DNA of 16,011 bases from an uncultured Haemophilus sp. (GCF_937976265.1 NZ_CALJRX010000204.1:1-16011); one strand, 5' to 3'; positions 7,326 to 14,546 are shown, numbered from the stretch's first letter. Numbers and translations: made by a program. Notes: generated by a model from the sequence alone, not told the origin.

Positions 7326-7354
7326 ATTCTAATACTAAGAAAGCCAAAAAGCAA
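7326..7354 (-). promoter_or_regulatory. Predicted codBA promoter
   Basis: Read on the minus strand, the -35 TTGCTT (7349-7354) and -10 TAGAAT (7326-7331) are separated by exactly 17 bases. The expected start point is near 7319, about 28 bases before the codB ATG. The -35 lies inside the PurR box, so repressor binding would block RNA polymerase. Confidence 0.7.
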
Positions 7355-7364
7355 ACGTTTGCGT
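7349..7364 (-). promoter_or_regulatory. PurR operator of codBA
   Basis: On the minus strand the 16-mer ACGCAAACGTTTGCTT matches the PurR box consensus (ANGCAANCGNTTNCNT) at every defined position and is nearly a perfect palindrome. E. coli codBA is a known PurR target, and the box here overlaps the -35 hexamer. Hypoxanthine- or guanine-bound PurR would repress cytosine salvage. Confidence 0.85.
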
Positions 7365-7388
7365 AAGCCATATAATCACGAAATAGAT

Positions 7389-7414
7389 AAAAAAACACCC
7401 GCACTTTCGCGGGT
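7389..7414 (-). terminator. Intrinsic terminator of the pxp-transporter operon
   Basis: ACCCGC (7397-7402) and GCGGGT (7409-7414) form a GC-rich stem with a 6-base loop. On the minus strand it is followed by seven T residues (A at 7389-7395). It lies 10 bases after the transporter stop and separates that operon from the codBA promoter. The sequence contains a USS-like CCCGCACTT with one mismatch. Confidence 0.8.
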
Positions 7415-7423
7415 ATTTTATCG

Positions 7424-8617
7424 TTAGCTAAGAAAACTGGATACATAAGAAATTATGGTTTTTCCACTTAATATTGCCATAATAATCACAACAAACCAGC
7501 CCGCAAAAGCTAAGCAAATTGGATGTTTATAACTTCCAACAATGTCACTTCGGTAGGCTGCTAGCAGAATTAATGCGAGTGCAATTGGGAGAATTAAACC
7601 ATTCAATGTTCCTACAAAGACTAATACCGCTGCTGGTTTTCCGACCGTCACCAAAACAACTGTAGAAATCACAATAAAGGCAATAATCCAACGATTACGG
7701 TTACGTTCAATAGTTGGGCAAAGACTGGTTAGGAAAGAAACAGAAGTATAAGCTGCACCAATCACTGATGTAATCGAAGCCGCCCAAATCACAACACCAA
7801 ATAACACTTGACCAAAATTCCCTGCTACATATTCAAAAGGGGTTTCAGCAGGGTTTTTAGGATTCAGAGGAATTCCTTTGGCGACAATACCAAGCACTGC
7901 AAGGAATAATACAACACGCATAGTAGAGGCGATTAAAATAGCCGATACAGAGCTACGACTCACTTCAGCCATGGCTTTTTCGCCTTGGATCCCCGCGTCT
8001 AATAAGCGGTGAGCGCCAGCAAAGGTAATATAGCCCCCTACGGTTCCTCCAACTAATGTCACAATGGCAATCGGATCAATTTGTTCAGGAATAAAGGTAC
8101 GATATGCAGCCTCAACAACAGGTGGCTCAGTTTTAAACATGACATAAAATGTCAGTGCAATCATAATAAAACCCATTAATTGGGCAAAGCGATCCATTAA
8201 TAATCCAGCTTCTTTACGTAAAAAAATTAAAATTGCAATGATGCCACTGATAACAGCGCCTGTTTCTGGGGCGATACCAAAGATAGAATTAAGCCCTAGA
8301 CCTGCGCCCCCAACATTACCAATGTTAAACGCGAGTCCACCCATCACAATAAGTGCCGCAAGGAAATATCCTGCGCCTGGGAAAACCGCATTAGAAATAT
8401 CTTGCGCTCGCTTTCCTGATACCACCACAATTCGCCAAATATTAAGCTGAGCGCCAATATCTAACAAAATCGATAATAAAATCACAAAGCCAAAACTGGC
8501 TAATAAGGTGTTTGTAAAGGTGGCAGTTTGAGTTAAAAAGCCCGGACCTATTGCTGAAGTCGCCATTAAAAATGCCGCTCCCAGCACTGCATTTCGGCGG
8601 TGATTGATTGATGCCAT
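7424..8617 (-). CDS. NRAMP-fold membrane transporter of the pxp operon (YcsG-like), substrate uncertain
   Basis: This is a 397-residue integral membrane protein with about 11 hydrophobic segments, resembling the NRAMP-family YcsG proteins linked to 5-oxoprolinase genes in Bacillus and Haemophilus. It has the NRAMP fold signature but not the usual metal site. Helix 1 reads SAIGPGFLTQ (21-30), with GPGF in place of DPGN. The helix 6 region reads TFAGAHRLLDAG (198-209), with GAH in place of MPH. It is therefore unlikely to be a Mn2+/Fe2+ importer, although annotation pipelines would call it one. Its place as last gene after pxpB-pxpC-pxpA suggests import of 5-oxoproline or a related amino acid; this is inference. 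The ATG has a strong GGAGG 6 bases upstream. It starts 54 bases after the pxpA stop and ends just before a terminator. Confidence 0.85.
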   Translation of the reverse strand: MASINHRRNAVLGAAFLMATSAIGPGFLTQTATFTNTLLASFGFVILLSILLDIGAQLNIWRIVVVSGKRAQDISNAVFPGAGYFLAALIVMGGLAFNIGNVGGAGLGLNSIFGIAPETGAVISGIIAILIFLRKEAGLLMDRFAQLMGFIMIALTFYVMFKTEPPVVEAAYRTFIPEQIDPIAIVTLVGGTVGGYITFAGAHRLLDAGIQGEKAMAEVSRSSVSAILIASTMRVVLFLAVLGIVAKGIPLNPKNPAETPFEYVAGNFGQVLFGVVIWAASITSVIGAAYTSVSFLTSLCPTIERNRNRWIIAFIVISTVVLVTVGKPAAVLVFVGTLNGLILPIALALILLAAYRSDIVGSYKHPICLAFAGWFVVIIMAILSGKTIISYVSSFLS

Positions 8618-8671
8618 AAAGCACCTCCCTTGTTCTTGTTAAGTTGATGTTGTGTGTTATGTTTATTCGGC

Positions 8672-9409
8672 TTATGCCGTTATTGTTATATGATTTTTTT
8701 CTAATTCTTCCACAATGCGCGCTGCAAATTGTAGAGAATGTTGATTATCGCCATGTAAACAGATACTTTCTGCTTTTACTGGCACAAGGCTTCCATCAAT
8801 GGCTTTGACTTGACCTTCTGTTACCATTTGTAACACTTGTTGAATGGCTTCCTCATCAGACTCCACCATTGCATTCGGTTGCGAACGAGGCACTAAACTT
8901 CCATCAGGCATATAATGACGATCTGCAAACACTTCTGAAATGGTTTGCAAGCCTTCTTCCTCAGCTATTCGTAACATTAAGCTGCCCGCCAATCCCATTA
9001 ATTTTAAATTAGAATCAAATTGACGAATTGTTTGTGCAATTAAACGGGCTAACTTTTCATCTTTCGCAGCTTGATTGTATAAAGCACCGTGTGGCTTAAC
9101 ATAACTAATTTCCATGTCTTCCCCATCACAAATCGCTTTTAATGCACCAAGCTGATAGCGTAAATGTGCAACTAATTCCTGTTCAGGTAAATCCATCTGA
9201 GTTCGCCCAAAGTTTTCTCTATCTGGAAAGCCAGGATGAGCCCCAATGCGTACCTGATTTTCTTTCGCAAATCTGACCGCACTTTGCATTTCTTTTGCTC
9301 CACCGGCATGTAAACCACAAGCAATATTGGCAGAAGAAAGTAATTTCAATAATGCCTCATCAAAAGGAAAACCTTCGGCAATATCGGCATTTAAATCAAT
9401 TTTTTTCAT
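8672..9409 (-). CDS. pxpA: 5-oxoprolinase subunit A (LamB/YcsF family)
   Basis: PxpA is one of three subunits of the ATP-dependent prokaryotic 5-oxoprolinase PxpABC, which opens 5-oxoproline (pyroglutamate) to glutamate. The 245-residue protein has the family blocks in order: DLNAD (5-9), SSANIACGLHAG (25-36), GAHPGFPDRENFGR (56-69), VKPHGALYN (104-112), ADRHYMPDGSLVPRS (162-176) and CLHGD (217-221). The first block reads DIAEGF where most relatives have DxGEGF, a small deviation. The start at 9409 has AGGAG 8 bases upstream and gives the usual family N terminus (MKKIDLNAD). An in-frame ATG 12 codons upstream lacks such a site. The start overlaps the end of pxpC by 14 bases, suggesting translational coupling. 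An exact USS lies inside the gene (9276-9284). Confidence 0.95.
   Translation of the reverse strand: MKKIDLNADIAEGFPFDEALLKLLSSANIACGLHAGGAKEMQSAVRFAKENQVRIGAHPGFPDRENFGRTQMDLPEQELVAHLRYQLGALKAICDGEDMEISYVKPHGALYNQAAKDEKLARLIAQTIRQFDSNLKLMGLAGSLMLRIAEEEGLQTISEVFADRHYMPDGSLVPRSQPNAMVESDEEAIQQVLQMVTEGQVKAIDGSLVPVKAESICLHGDNQHSLQFAARIVEELEKNHITITA
9276..9284 (-). repeat. USS core inside pxpA
   Basis: ACCGCACTT on the + strand is an exact USS core read as AAGTGCGGT in the direction of the gene. It encodes part of the peptide QSAVRF of PxpA, so an uptake signal is accommodated within coding sequence. Confidence 0.9.
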
Positions 9410-10325
9410 CGACAATTCTCCTAATTTGATCGAGGTATATCTCATTTTTACGACGTAATTTTGCGGCCTGTTCTAAACTAACTGCCTCAAATTGAATAGT
9501 TGATCCTAAACGTACCTGTGCTAACGCACCTAGATCCGCATCGATCACATTGGCAATTTTGGGATAACCGCCCGTAGTTTGCGCATCCGCCATCAAAATA
9601 ATTGGTTGACCACTTGGTGGAACTTGTACACTACCAAATTGAATCGCGTGAGAAAGCATTTCCAGAGGTTGCTTTAATTCTAATTTTTGCCCTTGAAAAC
9701 GATAACCCATGCGATCACTATTACTTTGCAACGTCCATTTACTTCGCCACCAATAATATTGGGATTTTCGTTTAAACGCCTGATATTCAGAGGACGGTAA
9801 CGCATGAATCGTATGCTTAAGTGGAATAGGTGCAATCCCAATTTCACTACGCAAAATAGGATCATTTTCTGTTTGCAGTTGATCACCTGCTTGTAAACCA
9901 CGTCCTTCTATTCCTCCTATTTGAGCGCGAAGATCCGTACTACAAGAGTTCAATTCTTGGGGTAAGATAAAACCACCTTGAACACATAAATAGCCATACA
10001 TACCAATTTTGGCACGTACCATTTTCAGAACTTGCCCTGCTCTCGCCTGATAACGCCAGTAAGCAAAAATCGGTTTATCATCTAAGGTCATTTCATAAAA
10101 TGCCCCGGTGACACAAAAATTCATATCTTGCTGAAATTGTAATGTGATACCGCCTAAAGGCACTTCAATTGCAGGAGCATCCTCTGCATTACCTAGTAAA
10201 ATATTACCAGCACGTAACGCCAATTTATCCATTGCTCCGCATTGACTAATCCCAAATCGACGCAAACCAAAACGGCCCAAATCCTGAATTGTGGCACGGG
10301 ATTGCACATCAATAACATGAATCAT
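9396..10325 (-). CDS. pxpC: 5-oxoprolinase subunit C (KipA-like, biotin-dependent carboxyltransferase-fold)
   Basis: PxpC is a 309-residue cytosolic subunit that works with PxpB and PxpA in 5-oxoproline hydrolysis. Older names are KipA, or allophanate hydrolase subunit 2. Family landmarks are visible: ATIQDLGRFG (11-20), CGAMDKLALRAGN (29-41), LLGN (43-46), CSTDLRAQIGG (128-138), SNSDRMGYRF (201-210) and the MADAQTTGGYPKIANVI block (245-261). The ATG overlaps the pxpB TGA as ATGA, a classic coupled junction. The 3' end overlaps pxpA by 14 bases. The B. subtilis KipI-KipA pair was first described in sporulation kinase control, but linkage to pxpA here points to the enzymatic role. Confidence 0.95.
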   Translation of the reverse strand: MIHVIDVQSRATIQDLGRFGLRRFGISQCGAMDKLALRAGNILLGNAEDAPAIEVPLGGITLQFQQDMNFCVTGAFYEMTLDDKPIFAYWRYQARAGQVLKMVRAKIGMYGYLCVQGGFILPQELNSCSTDLRAQIGGIEGRGLQAGDQLQTENDPILRSEIGIAPIPLKHTIHALPSSEYQAFKRKSQYYWWRSKWTLQSNSDRMGYRFQGQKLELKQPLEMLSHAIQFGSVQVPPSGQPIILMADAQTTGGYPKIANVIDADLGALAQVRLGSTIQFEAVSLEQAAKLRRKNEIYLDQIRRIVDEKN

Positions 10326-10963
10326 AGCTCAATGCCCTCCACCACAAATTTCACTGTATCACCAGCTTGTAATAAAGTGGGTTGCGCCTGTTTTTTATCA
10401 AATAGCGCATGCTTGGTATAACCGATTAATTGCCATCCGCCAGGAGAGGAAAAAGGATAAATGCCCGTTTGAGCGCCACCAATACCAACGGAACCTGCTG
10501 GAACAACTGTTCGTGGCGTGGCTCGGCGAGGCGTATGCAGGCTTTCAGGTAAACCACCTAAATAGGGGAAACCAGGTTGGAAACCAATCATATATACCGT
10601 ATAAATCGGTTCGCTATGCATTTGAACAATTTGTTCTGGCGTGGTGTTATGTAATTTGGCTACTTCAGATAAATCTTGGCCTAATTCGCCGCCATAAATT
10701 ACTGGAATTTCGATATGACGACCTTGAAAAGTAGAGACTTTCAATTCTGCCCAACGTTGTTCTAAGCGTTGAACAAACGGAGCAAAATCGACATAAAAAT
10801 CTGTGAAGACCGTGAGATTATTCATTCCCACGACAACTTCTACAATATCTTGTTCAGACTGCAGTTGATTGGCAAACGCCCAGAGTTGGCGTTGTTGTTG
10901 AAGTGAAGCCGGTGGTGGTAAAGAGCAAACCACCGCCGACTCGCTGATCGGGGTTATATTCAT
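10322..10963 (-). CDS. pxpB: 5-oxoprolinase subunit B (KipI-like)
   Basis: This is the first gene of the pxpBCA-transporter operon, a 213-residue cytosolic subunit of 5-oxoprolinase (older names KipI, allophanate hydrolase subunit 1). The C-terminal half carries the strongest signatures: YTVYMIGFQPGFPYLGGLP (121-139), TPRRATPRTVVPAGSVGIGG (144-163) and QTGIYPFSSPGGWQLIGYT (165-183). The start is preceded by AAGGG with 6-base spacing, and the N terminus MNITPISESAVV fits relatives. PxpB and PxpC are believed to form a complex to which PxpA contributes. The upstream region has a good -35 (TTGACA) and a CRP-like site at a class I distance, so the operon may be induced on carbon limitation. Confidence 0.95.
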   Translation of the reverse strand: MNITPISESAVVCSLPPPASLQQQRQLWAFANQLQSEQDIVEVVVGMNNLTVFTDFYVDFAPFVQRLEQRWAELKVSTFQGRHIEIPVIYGGELGQDLSEVAKLHNTTPEQIVQMHSEPIYTVYMIGFQPGFPYLGGLPESLHTPRRATPRTVVPAGSVGIGGAQTGIYPFSSPGGWQLIGYTKHALFDKKQAQPTLLQAGDTVKFVVEGIEL

Positions 10964-11019
10964 AGGATACCCTTTATTTTGATGTTGTGTTGTTTGTTAT
11001 TTTTTTGTTACACCTCTCT

Positions 11020-11047
11020 TTTAAAGGATATTTATAGGTTTTGTCAA
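11020..11047 (-). promoter_or_regulatory. Predicted pxpBCA promoter
   Basis: On the minus strand there is a perfect -35 TTGACA (11042-11047) and a fair -10 TTTAAA (11020-11025) at 16-base spacing. The expected start is near 11013, giving a 50-base leader. The weak -10 suits a promoter that depends on an activator, and the CRP-like site lies about 63 bases upstream of this start. Confidence 0.5.
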
Positions 11048-11065
11048 GGTTTTGTATTAAAAATA

Positions 11066-11087
11066 AAATGTGACAAAGATCTCATTC
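11066..11087. promoter_or_regulatory. Predicted CRP (cAMP receptor protein) site
   Basis: The left half-site AAATGTGA (11066-11073) is a perfect match. Six spacer bases follow, then TCTCATTC (11080-11087), which matches TCACATTT at 6 of 8. The centre is at 11076.5, about -60 from the predicted fbp start and about -63 from the predicted pxpB start. Both are near the class I activation distance. Confidence 0.7.
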
Positions 11088-11093
11088 TTCACA

Positions 11094-11111
11094 TTTTGAT
11101 CTCTATCAAAA
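11094..11111. promoter_or_regulatory. Predicted FNR site
   Basis: TTTTGAT-CTCT-ATCAAAA is a perfect 18-bp palindrome that contains the FNR consensus TTGATNNNNATCAA without mismatch. It is centred near -34 of the predicted fbp start, overlapping the -35 position, so repression of fbp by FNR in the absence of oxygen is a plausible reading. It is centred near -90 of the pxpB start. Confidence 0.65.
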
Positions 11112-11124
11112 ATGCTAAATACCA

Positions 11125-11130
11125 TATAAT
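11125..11130 (+). promoter_or_regulatory. Predicted -10 element of fbp
   Basis: This is a perfect TATAAT 41 bases before the fbp ATG. The expected -35 position (11102-11107, TCTATC) is poor, which suits an activator-dependent promoter with CRP bound upstream. Confidence 0.6.
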
Positions 11131-11171
11131 AAAGAGGTCTATTATTTAACAATTATAAAAAAGGAATAAAC

Positions 11172-12176
11172 ATGAAAACATTGAGTGAATTTATTGTTGA
11201 ACGCCAAGCAGAGTACCCAAATGCAAAAGGGGAACTTAGTGGTATTTTGTCTTCTATTCGTTTATTAGCAAAAATCATTCATCGTGATATCAACAAAGCC
11301 GGTTTAACCAATATTCTTGGTCAGTCTGGTATCGAAAACGTGCAAGGTGAAAGCCAAATGAAATTGGACTTATTCGCCCATAACACCATGAATGCAGCTC
11401 TCATGTCACGTGAAGAAGTGGCGGGTTTTGCTTCAGAGGAAGAAGAAAGCTTTATCGCTTTTGATACTGAACGCGCTCGTAATGCAAAATATATTATTTT
11501 GACCGACCCACTTGATGGTTCATCCAATATTGATGTGAACGTTTCGGTTGGGACAATCTTCTCTATTTACCGTCGTGTTTCACCGATTGGCTCACCTGTT
11601 ACCTTAGAAGACTTTATGCAACCGGGTAATAAACAAGTCGCGGCGGGTTACATCGTGTATGGTTCTTCTACCATGTTGGTTTATACCACTGGTCACGGTG
11701 TGAATGGTTTCACTTATGATCCATCTATCGGTACATTCTGTCTTTCTCATGAAAATATGCAAATGCCAAAAGAGGGCAAAATCTATTCCATCAATGAAGG
11801 ACAATATCTCAAATTCCCACAAGGGGTAAAAAAATACATTAAATACTGCCAAGAAGAAGATAAAGCAACTAACCGCCCTTATGCGTCACGTTATATCGGT
11901 TCATTAGTGGCTGACTTCCATCGTAACTTATTAAAAGGCGGTATCTATATTTACCCAAGTGCAACTAACTATCCAAATGGTAAGCTTCGTTTGCTTTATG
12001 AAGGCAATCCAATGGCATTCTTAGCAGAACAAGCGGGGGGGATTGCATCTGATGGTTACAATCGAATTTTAGATATTCAACCAACTGAACTTCACCAACG
12101 TGTACCACTTTTCATCGGTTCTGCAGAAATGGTGAAAAAAGCAGAAGAAATGATGAGAGAATTTAAAGAAGATTAA
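11172..12176 (+). CDS. fbp: Fructose-1,6-bisphosphatase, class I
   Basis: Fbp hydrolyses fructose 1,6-bisphosphate to fructose 6-phosphate, the committed step of gluconeogenesis, in the cytosol. The 334 residues are close in length and sequence to E. coli Fbp. The metal-binding signature DPLDGSSNID spans 112-121, the acidic ASEEEE stretch (87-92) supplies further ligands, and E278 in LLYEGNP corresponds to the C-terminal ligand. Substrate-binding blocks NRPYASRYIGSLVADFHRN (234-252) and GKLRLLYE (270-277) are intact. The ATG follows AGGA (11162-11165) with 6-base spacing. It is transcribed alone from a TATAAT promoter next to CRP-like and FNR-like sites shared with the divergent pxp operon. 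A USS-pair terminator lies 6 bases downstream. Confidence 0.98.
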   Translation: MKTLSEFIVERQAEYPNAKGELSGILSSIRLLAKIIHRDINKAGLTNILGQSGIENVQGESQMKLDLFAHNTMNAALMSREEVAGFASEEEESFIAFDTERARNAKYIILTDPLDGSSNIDVNVSVGTIFSIYRRVSPIGSPVTLEDFMQPGNKQVAAGYIVYGSSTMLVYTTGHGVNGFTYDPSIGTFCLSHENMQMPKEGKIYSINEGQYLKFPQGVKKYIKYCQEEDKATNRPYASRYIGSLVADFHRNLLKGGIYIYPSATNYPNGKLRLLYEGNPMAFLAEQAGGIASDGYNRILDIQPTELHQRVPLFIGSAEMVKKAEEMMREFKED

Positions 12177-12182
12177 ATTCCT

Positions 12183-12212
12183 AAAGTGCGGTCAACTTTG
12201 ACCGCACTTTTT
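12183..12212 (+). terminator. Intrinsic terminator of fbp made of a USS pair
   Basis: AAAGTGCGGTCAA (12183-12195) and TTGACCGCACTTT (12198-12210) form a 13-bp inverted repeat with almost no loop, so the innermost pair or two must open. Five T residues end it. Exact USS cores lie at 12184-12192 and 12201-12209. Confidence 0.9.
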
Positions 12213-12220
12213 AGCAAACA

Positions 12221-12249
12221 AAAAGGCGAACCTTGTCAGTTCGCCTTTT
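12221..12249 (-). terminator. Intrinsic terminator of lptFG
   Basis: AAAAGGCGAAC (12221-12231) and GTTCGCCTTTT (12239-12249) form a perfect 11-bp stem with a 7-base loop. On the minus strand it ends in an AT-rich T-run (A residues at 12216-12224). It could also terminate + strand read-through from fbp. Confidence 0.8.
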
Positions 12250-12265
12250 CATTAATGTTTGTCAA

Positions 12266-13345
12266 TTAATCCCGTTTTCTTGCAAGTAGCCACCAAATAA
12301 TCGCCATAAACAAGAGGCTTGGCATCAGTGCACCTAAAAAGGCCGGCGCATTAAATACCACACTCATTTGACCAAAAATTTCATTGACGACATAGAACAA
12401 GAACCCAAAGCAAATCCCCGTTACGATTCTCGCCCCGGCAGTGACACTACGCAATGAACCGAAGATGAAAGATAACGCAAGCATCATCATCACACCGACA
12501 GAAAGAGGCTGTAAAATCTTACGCCAATAGGTTAATTCAAAACGGCGAGAATCCTGTCCTGTTTGTTTTAAGAAAGCAATATATTCATACAAACCTGAAA
12601 TGGATAATGACGTTGGACGTAATGAAACTGCGCCTAATTTATCTGGCGTTAAGCTTGTTGCCCAATCTTCGGTTAAGCGGTTTGTTGTGGTAATTTGCTC
12701 TTTTGATACCGCTGAATTATTCACTTGGCGCAACTGCCATTGATTATTTTCAGCAGAATATTGCGCTTGATTCGCATGTTTCAAATGAGTGAGATTACGT
12801 TGGTCATCAAAGGTATAAATATAAATATCTTCTAATTGTGCATCATCGGTAATACGACGCACATACACGAAATTATTACCGTCTTTTGCCCATACCCCAT
12901 TTTTTACCGAAAGCATTGAACCACCGGAAAGTGCACGAGTACGCATATCTCGGGCAAACTGTTCAGTTTGTGGAATCCCCCACTCACCAATAATCATGGT
13001 AAAAAGCACCAATGGAAGTGCCGTTTTCATGACGGCTAATCCTATTTTAAAGCGAGAAAAACCTGCGGATTGCATTACCACTAATTCACTACGGCTGGCT
13101 AAATTACCTAAAGCAATTAAGGCACCTAACAAGGCCGCCATTGGGAAAAAGGTTTCTACATCTTTAGGAATGGTTAATCCTGTATAAGCCACCGCTTGCC
13201 AAATATCATAAGAACCTTTCCCTACGCTACGGAATTGCTCTACAAATTTGATAATTGCCGAAAGGCCAACCAACGTAAATAGCGTGGCAAAAATTGCCCC
13301 TAAAATGCTTTTACCGATATAACGATCAAGAGTATTCATCAACAT
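12266..13345 (-). CDS. lptG: LPS export system permease LptG
   Basis: LptG is an inner-membrane subunit of the LptB2FG ABC transporter, which extracts lipopolysaccharide/lipooligosaccharide and passes it to the LptC-A-DE bridge. The 359 residues show the expected plan: three N-terminal transmembrane helices (about 13-33, 63-82, 102-120), a periplasmic beta-jellyroll domain (about 125-270) and three C-terminal helices (about 279-296, 305-325, 335-354). Family motifs include LDRYIGKSI (6-14), FFPMAALLGAL (66-76), SELVVMQSAGFSR (86-98), NLTPDKLG-like SLTPDKLG (231-238) and LSFIFGSLRSV (291-301). The first ATG has AAGGG 8 bases upstream; the ATG two codons later is less well spaced. It starts 5 bases after the lptF stop, so the two are cotranscribed. 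Confidence 0.97.
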   Translation of the reverse strand: MLMNTLDRYIGKSILGAIFATLFTLVGLSAIIKFVEQFRSVGKGSYDIWQAVAYTGLTIPKDVETFFPMAALLGALIALGNLASRSELVVMQSAGFSRFKIGLAVMKTALPLVLFTMIIGEWGIPQTEQFARDMRTRALSGGSMLSVKNGVWAKDGNNFVYVRRITDDAQLEDIYIYTFDDQRNLTHLKHANQAQYSAENNQWQLRQVNNSAVSKEQITTTNRLTEDWATSLTPDKLGAVSLRPTSLSISGLYEYIAFLKQTGQDSRRFELTYWRKILQPLSVGVMMMLALSFIFGSLRSVTAGARIVTGICFGFLFYVVNEIFGQMSVVFNAPAFLGALMPSLLFMAIIWWLLARKRD

Positions 13346-13350
13346 TGTAA

Positions 13351-14442
13351 TTACCCTTTTCTGAATACGCGACGGAATTTATGCATAGCGGTGCTATCCC
13401 AACTATTCAGCACAATCCCTAAAATTAAAAAGGCGATATTTACCAACGGCATTAATAAACCTGCATCAAGCTTACCTGCACCACCCGCAGATTTAAATGA
13501 GCTTTGTAATAAGAAGTAAATTAAATAAAGCAATAATGCTGGTAAGATTTTCGCGAAACGACCTTGGCGAGGATTCACTTTACTCATTGGTACAGCAATA
13601 AGCGCCATTAAAGGCACCGCTAAAATTAAGGTAATACGCCAATGCAACTCTGCTTTTGCGGCTGCACTTTTATCTTTTAATAATTGCTCAAAAGATAATT
13701 CAGCCGCTTCATCACTTTCTGTGTTTGTCTCTTGATGGCCTAAATACGCTTGGTAATCATCAAAATGTGTAATACGGAAATCAGGAAGTACCGATGTACC
13801 TTCTACACGCAAGGTATTTTGTAAATTCAGTACTTGATCGCCATTTGGTAAAGCTTTCAACTCACCTTTTTCAGCGGTAACCACTGACGGCTTCGTTTGA
13901 CCTTTGGCTTTCATTTGGAAAAGATAAACATCATTGATTTGATTACCGTTAATCTTATCAATGAATAAGACGAAATTATTGTTGCTTGTGGACATGAATT
14001 GACCAGAAGCCAATGCCCCCATTGTTGGGTTCGCTTTAGCATCTTCGACAATCGCCGCTTGTTTTTGAATGGCCCATGGAGAAAGCCACAATGCGTTGTA
14101 AGCAGCCAAGCCAGCTGTGAACAAAGAAAGAATTAACGCCACACGGACAAGGATACGTTGTCCCACACCACAAGCACGCATTACTGTAATTTCACTTTCT
14201 GCGTAGAGACGACCGAAAGTCAGTAAAATGGCGATAAACAAACATAATGGCAACATTAATTGCGCCATTGTCGGCATCCCTAAACCGAGTAAAGAGAACA
14301 CCAGATCGGCAGGCACTTTACCATTTGCCGCAGAACCAAGTACGCGAACAAATTGTTGGCTGAAGAAAATTAAAAGCAAAATAAACAAAATTGCAATCTG
14401 GCTTTTAAAGACTTCCTTTGTTAAATATCGGGTTAATATCAT
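13351..14442 (-). CDS. lptF: LPS export system permease LptF
   Basis: LptF is the partner of LptG in the LptB2FG LPS transporter. The 363-residue protein starts MILTRYLTKEVFKSQ, as in relatives. Its layout is three helices (about 16-36, 54-76, 99-119), a periplasmic jellyroll domain (about 125-265, with KANPTMGALASGQF at 136-149) and three helices (about 268-287, 299-315, 328-346). The cytoplasmic SEITVMRACGV loop (83-93) is the coupling-helix region that contacts the ATPase LptB. The block PMSKVNPRQGR (285-295) is conserved. The start lacks a good Shine-Dalgarno, with only purine-rich A/G sequence before it. Divergence from pepA matches the E. coli arrangement. Expression is expected to be constitutive because the function is essential. 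Confidence 0.97.
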   Translation of the reverse strand: MILTRYLTKEVFKSQIAILFILLLIFFSQQFVRVLGSAANGKVPADLVFSLLGLGMPTMAQLMLPLCLFIAILLTFGRLYAESEITVMRACGVGQRILVRVALILSLFTAGLAAYNALWLSPWAIQKQAAIVEDAKANPTMGALASGQFMSTSNNNFVLFIDKINGNQINDVYLFQMKAKGQTKPSVVTAEKGELKALPNGDQVLNLQNTLRVEGTSVLPDFRITHFDDYQAYLGHQETNTESDEAAELSFEQLLKDKSAAAKAELHWRITLILAVPLMALIAVPMSKVNPRQGRFAKILPALLLYLIYFLLQSSFKSAGGAGKLDAGLLMPLVNIAFLILGIVLNSWDSTAMHKFRRVFRKG

Positions 14443-14474
14443 TCTTTTTTCTAACTAAAAAACACGGGAAACTG

Positions 14475-14530
14475 GCTAATTTAGATGGCGTATGATACCT
14501 TATTTTGACTGATTTAAATAGCAAATTAGC
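14475..14530. promoter_or_regulatory. Divergent lptF/pepA promoter region with 8-bp inverted repeat
   Basis: The 104-base gap between the lptF and pepA starts contains GTATGATAC (14490-14498). It offers a TATGAT -10 for pepA on the + strand and an overlapping TATCAT -10 for lptF on the minus strand. Neither has a good -35. The inverted repeat GCTAATTT (14475-14482) / AAATTAGC (14523-14530) brackets them. The assignment is tentative. Confidence 0.3.
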
Positions 14531-14546
14531 AACATAAGGAAATAAC

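Noticed and set aside
7292..7354. Longer codB reading frame starting 21 codons upstream
   Set aside because: It would begin upstream of the predicted transcription start and inside the PurR box, has no matching N terminus in homologues, and the ATG at 7291 has a strong Shine-Dalgarno.
8238..8450. Open frame on the + strand opposite the transporter gene
   Set aside because: It is antisense to a strongly supported membrane protein gene, with no ribosome site and no recognisable product.
7424..8617. Calling the transporter MntH, a manganese importer
   Set aside because: The DPGN and MPH metal-binding motifs are replaced by GPGF and GAH, and the context is 5-oxoproline metabolism.
9410..9445. 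Longer pxpA frame starting 12 codons upstream
   Set aside because: It has no ribosome binding site. The internal ATG at 9409 has AGGAG at 8 bases and gives the family's usual MKKIDLNAD start.
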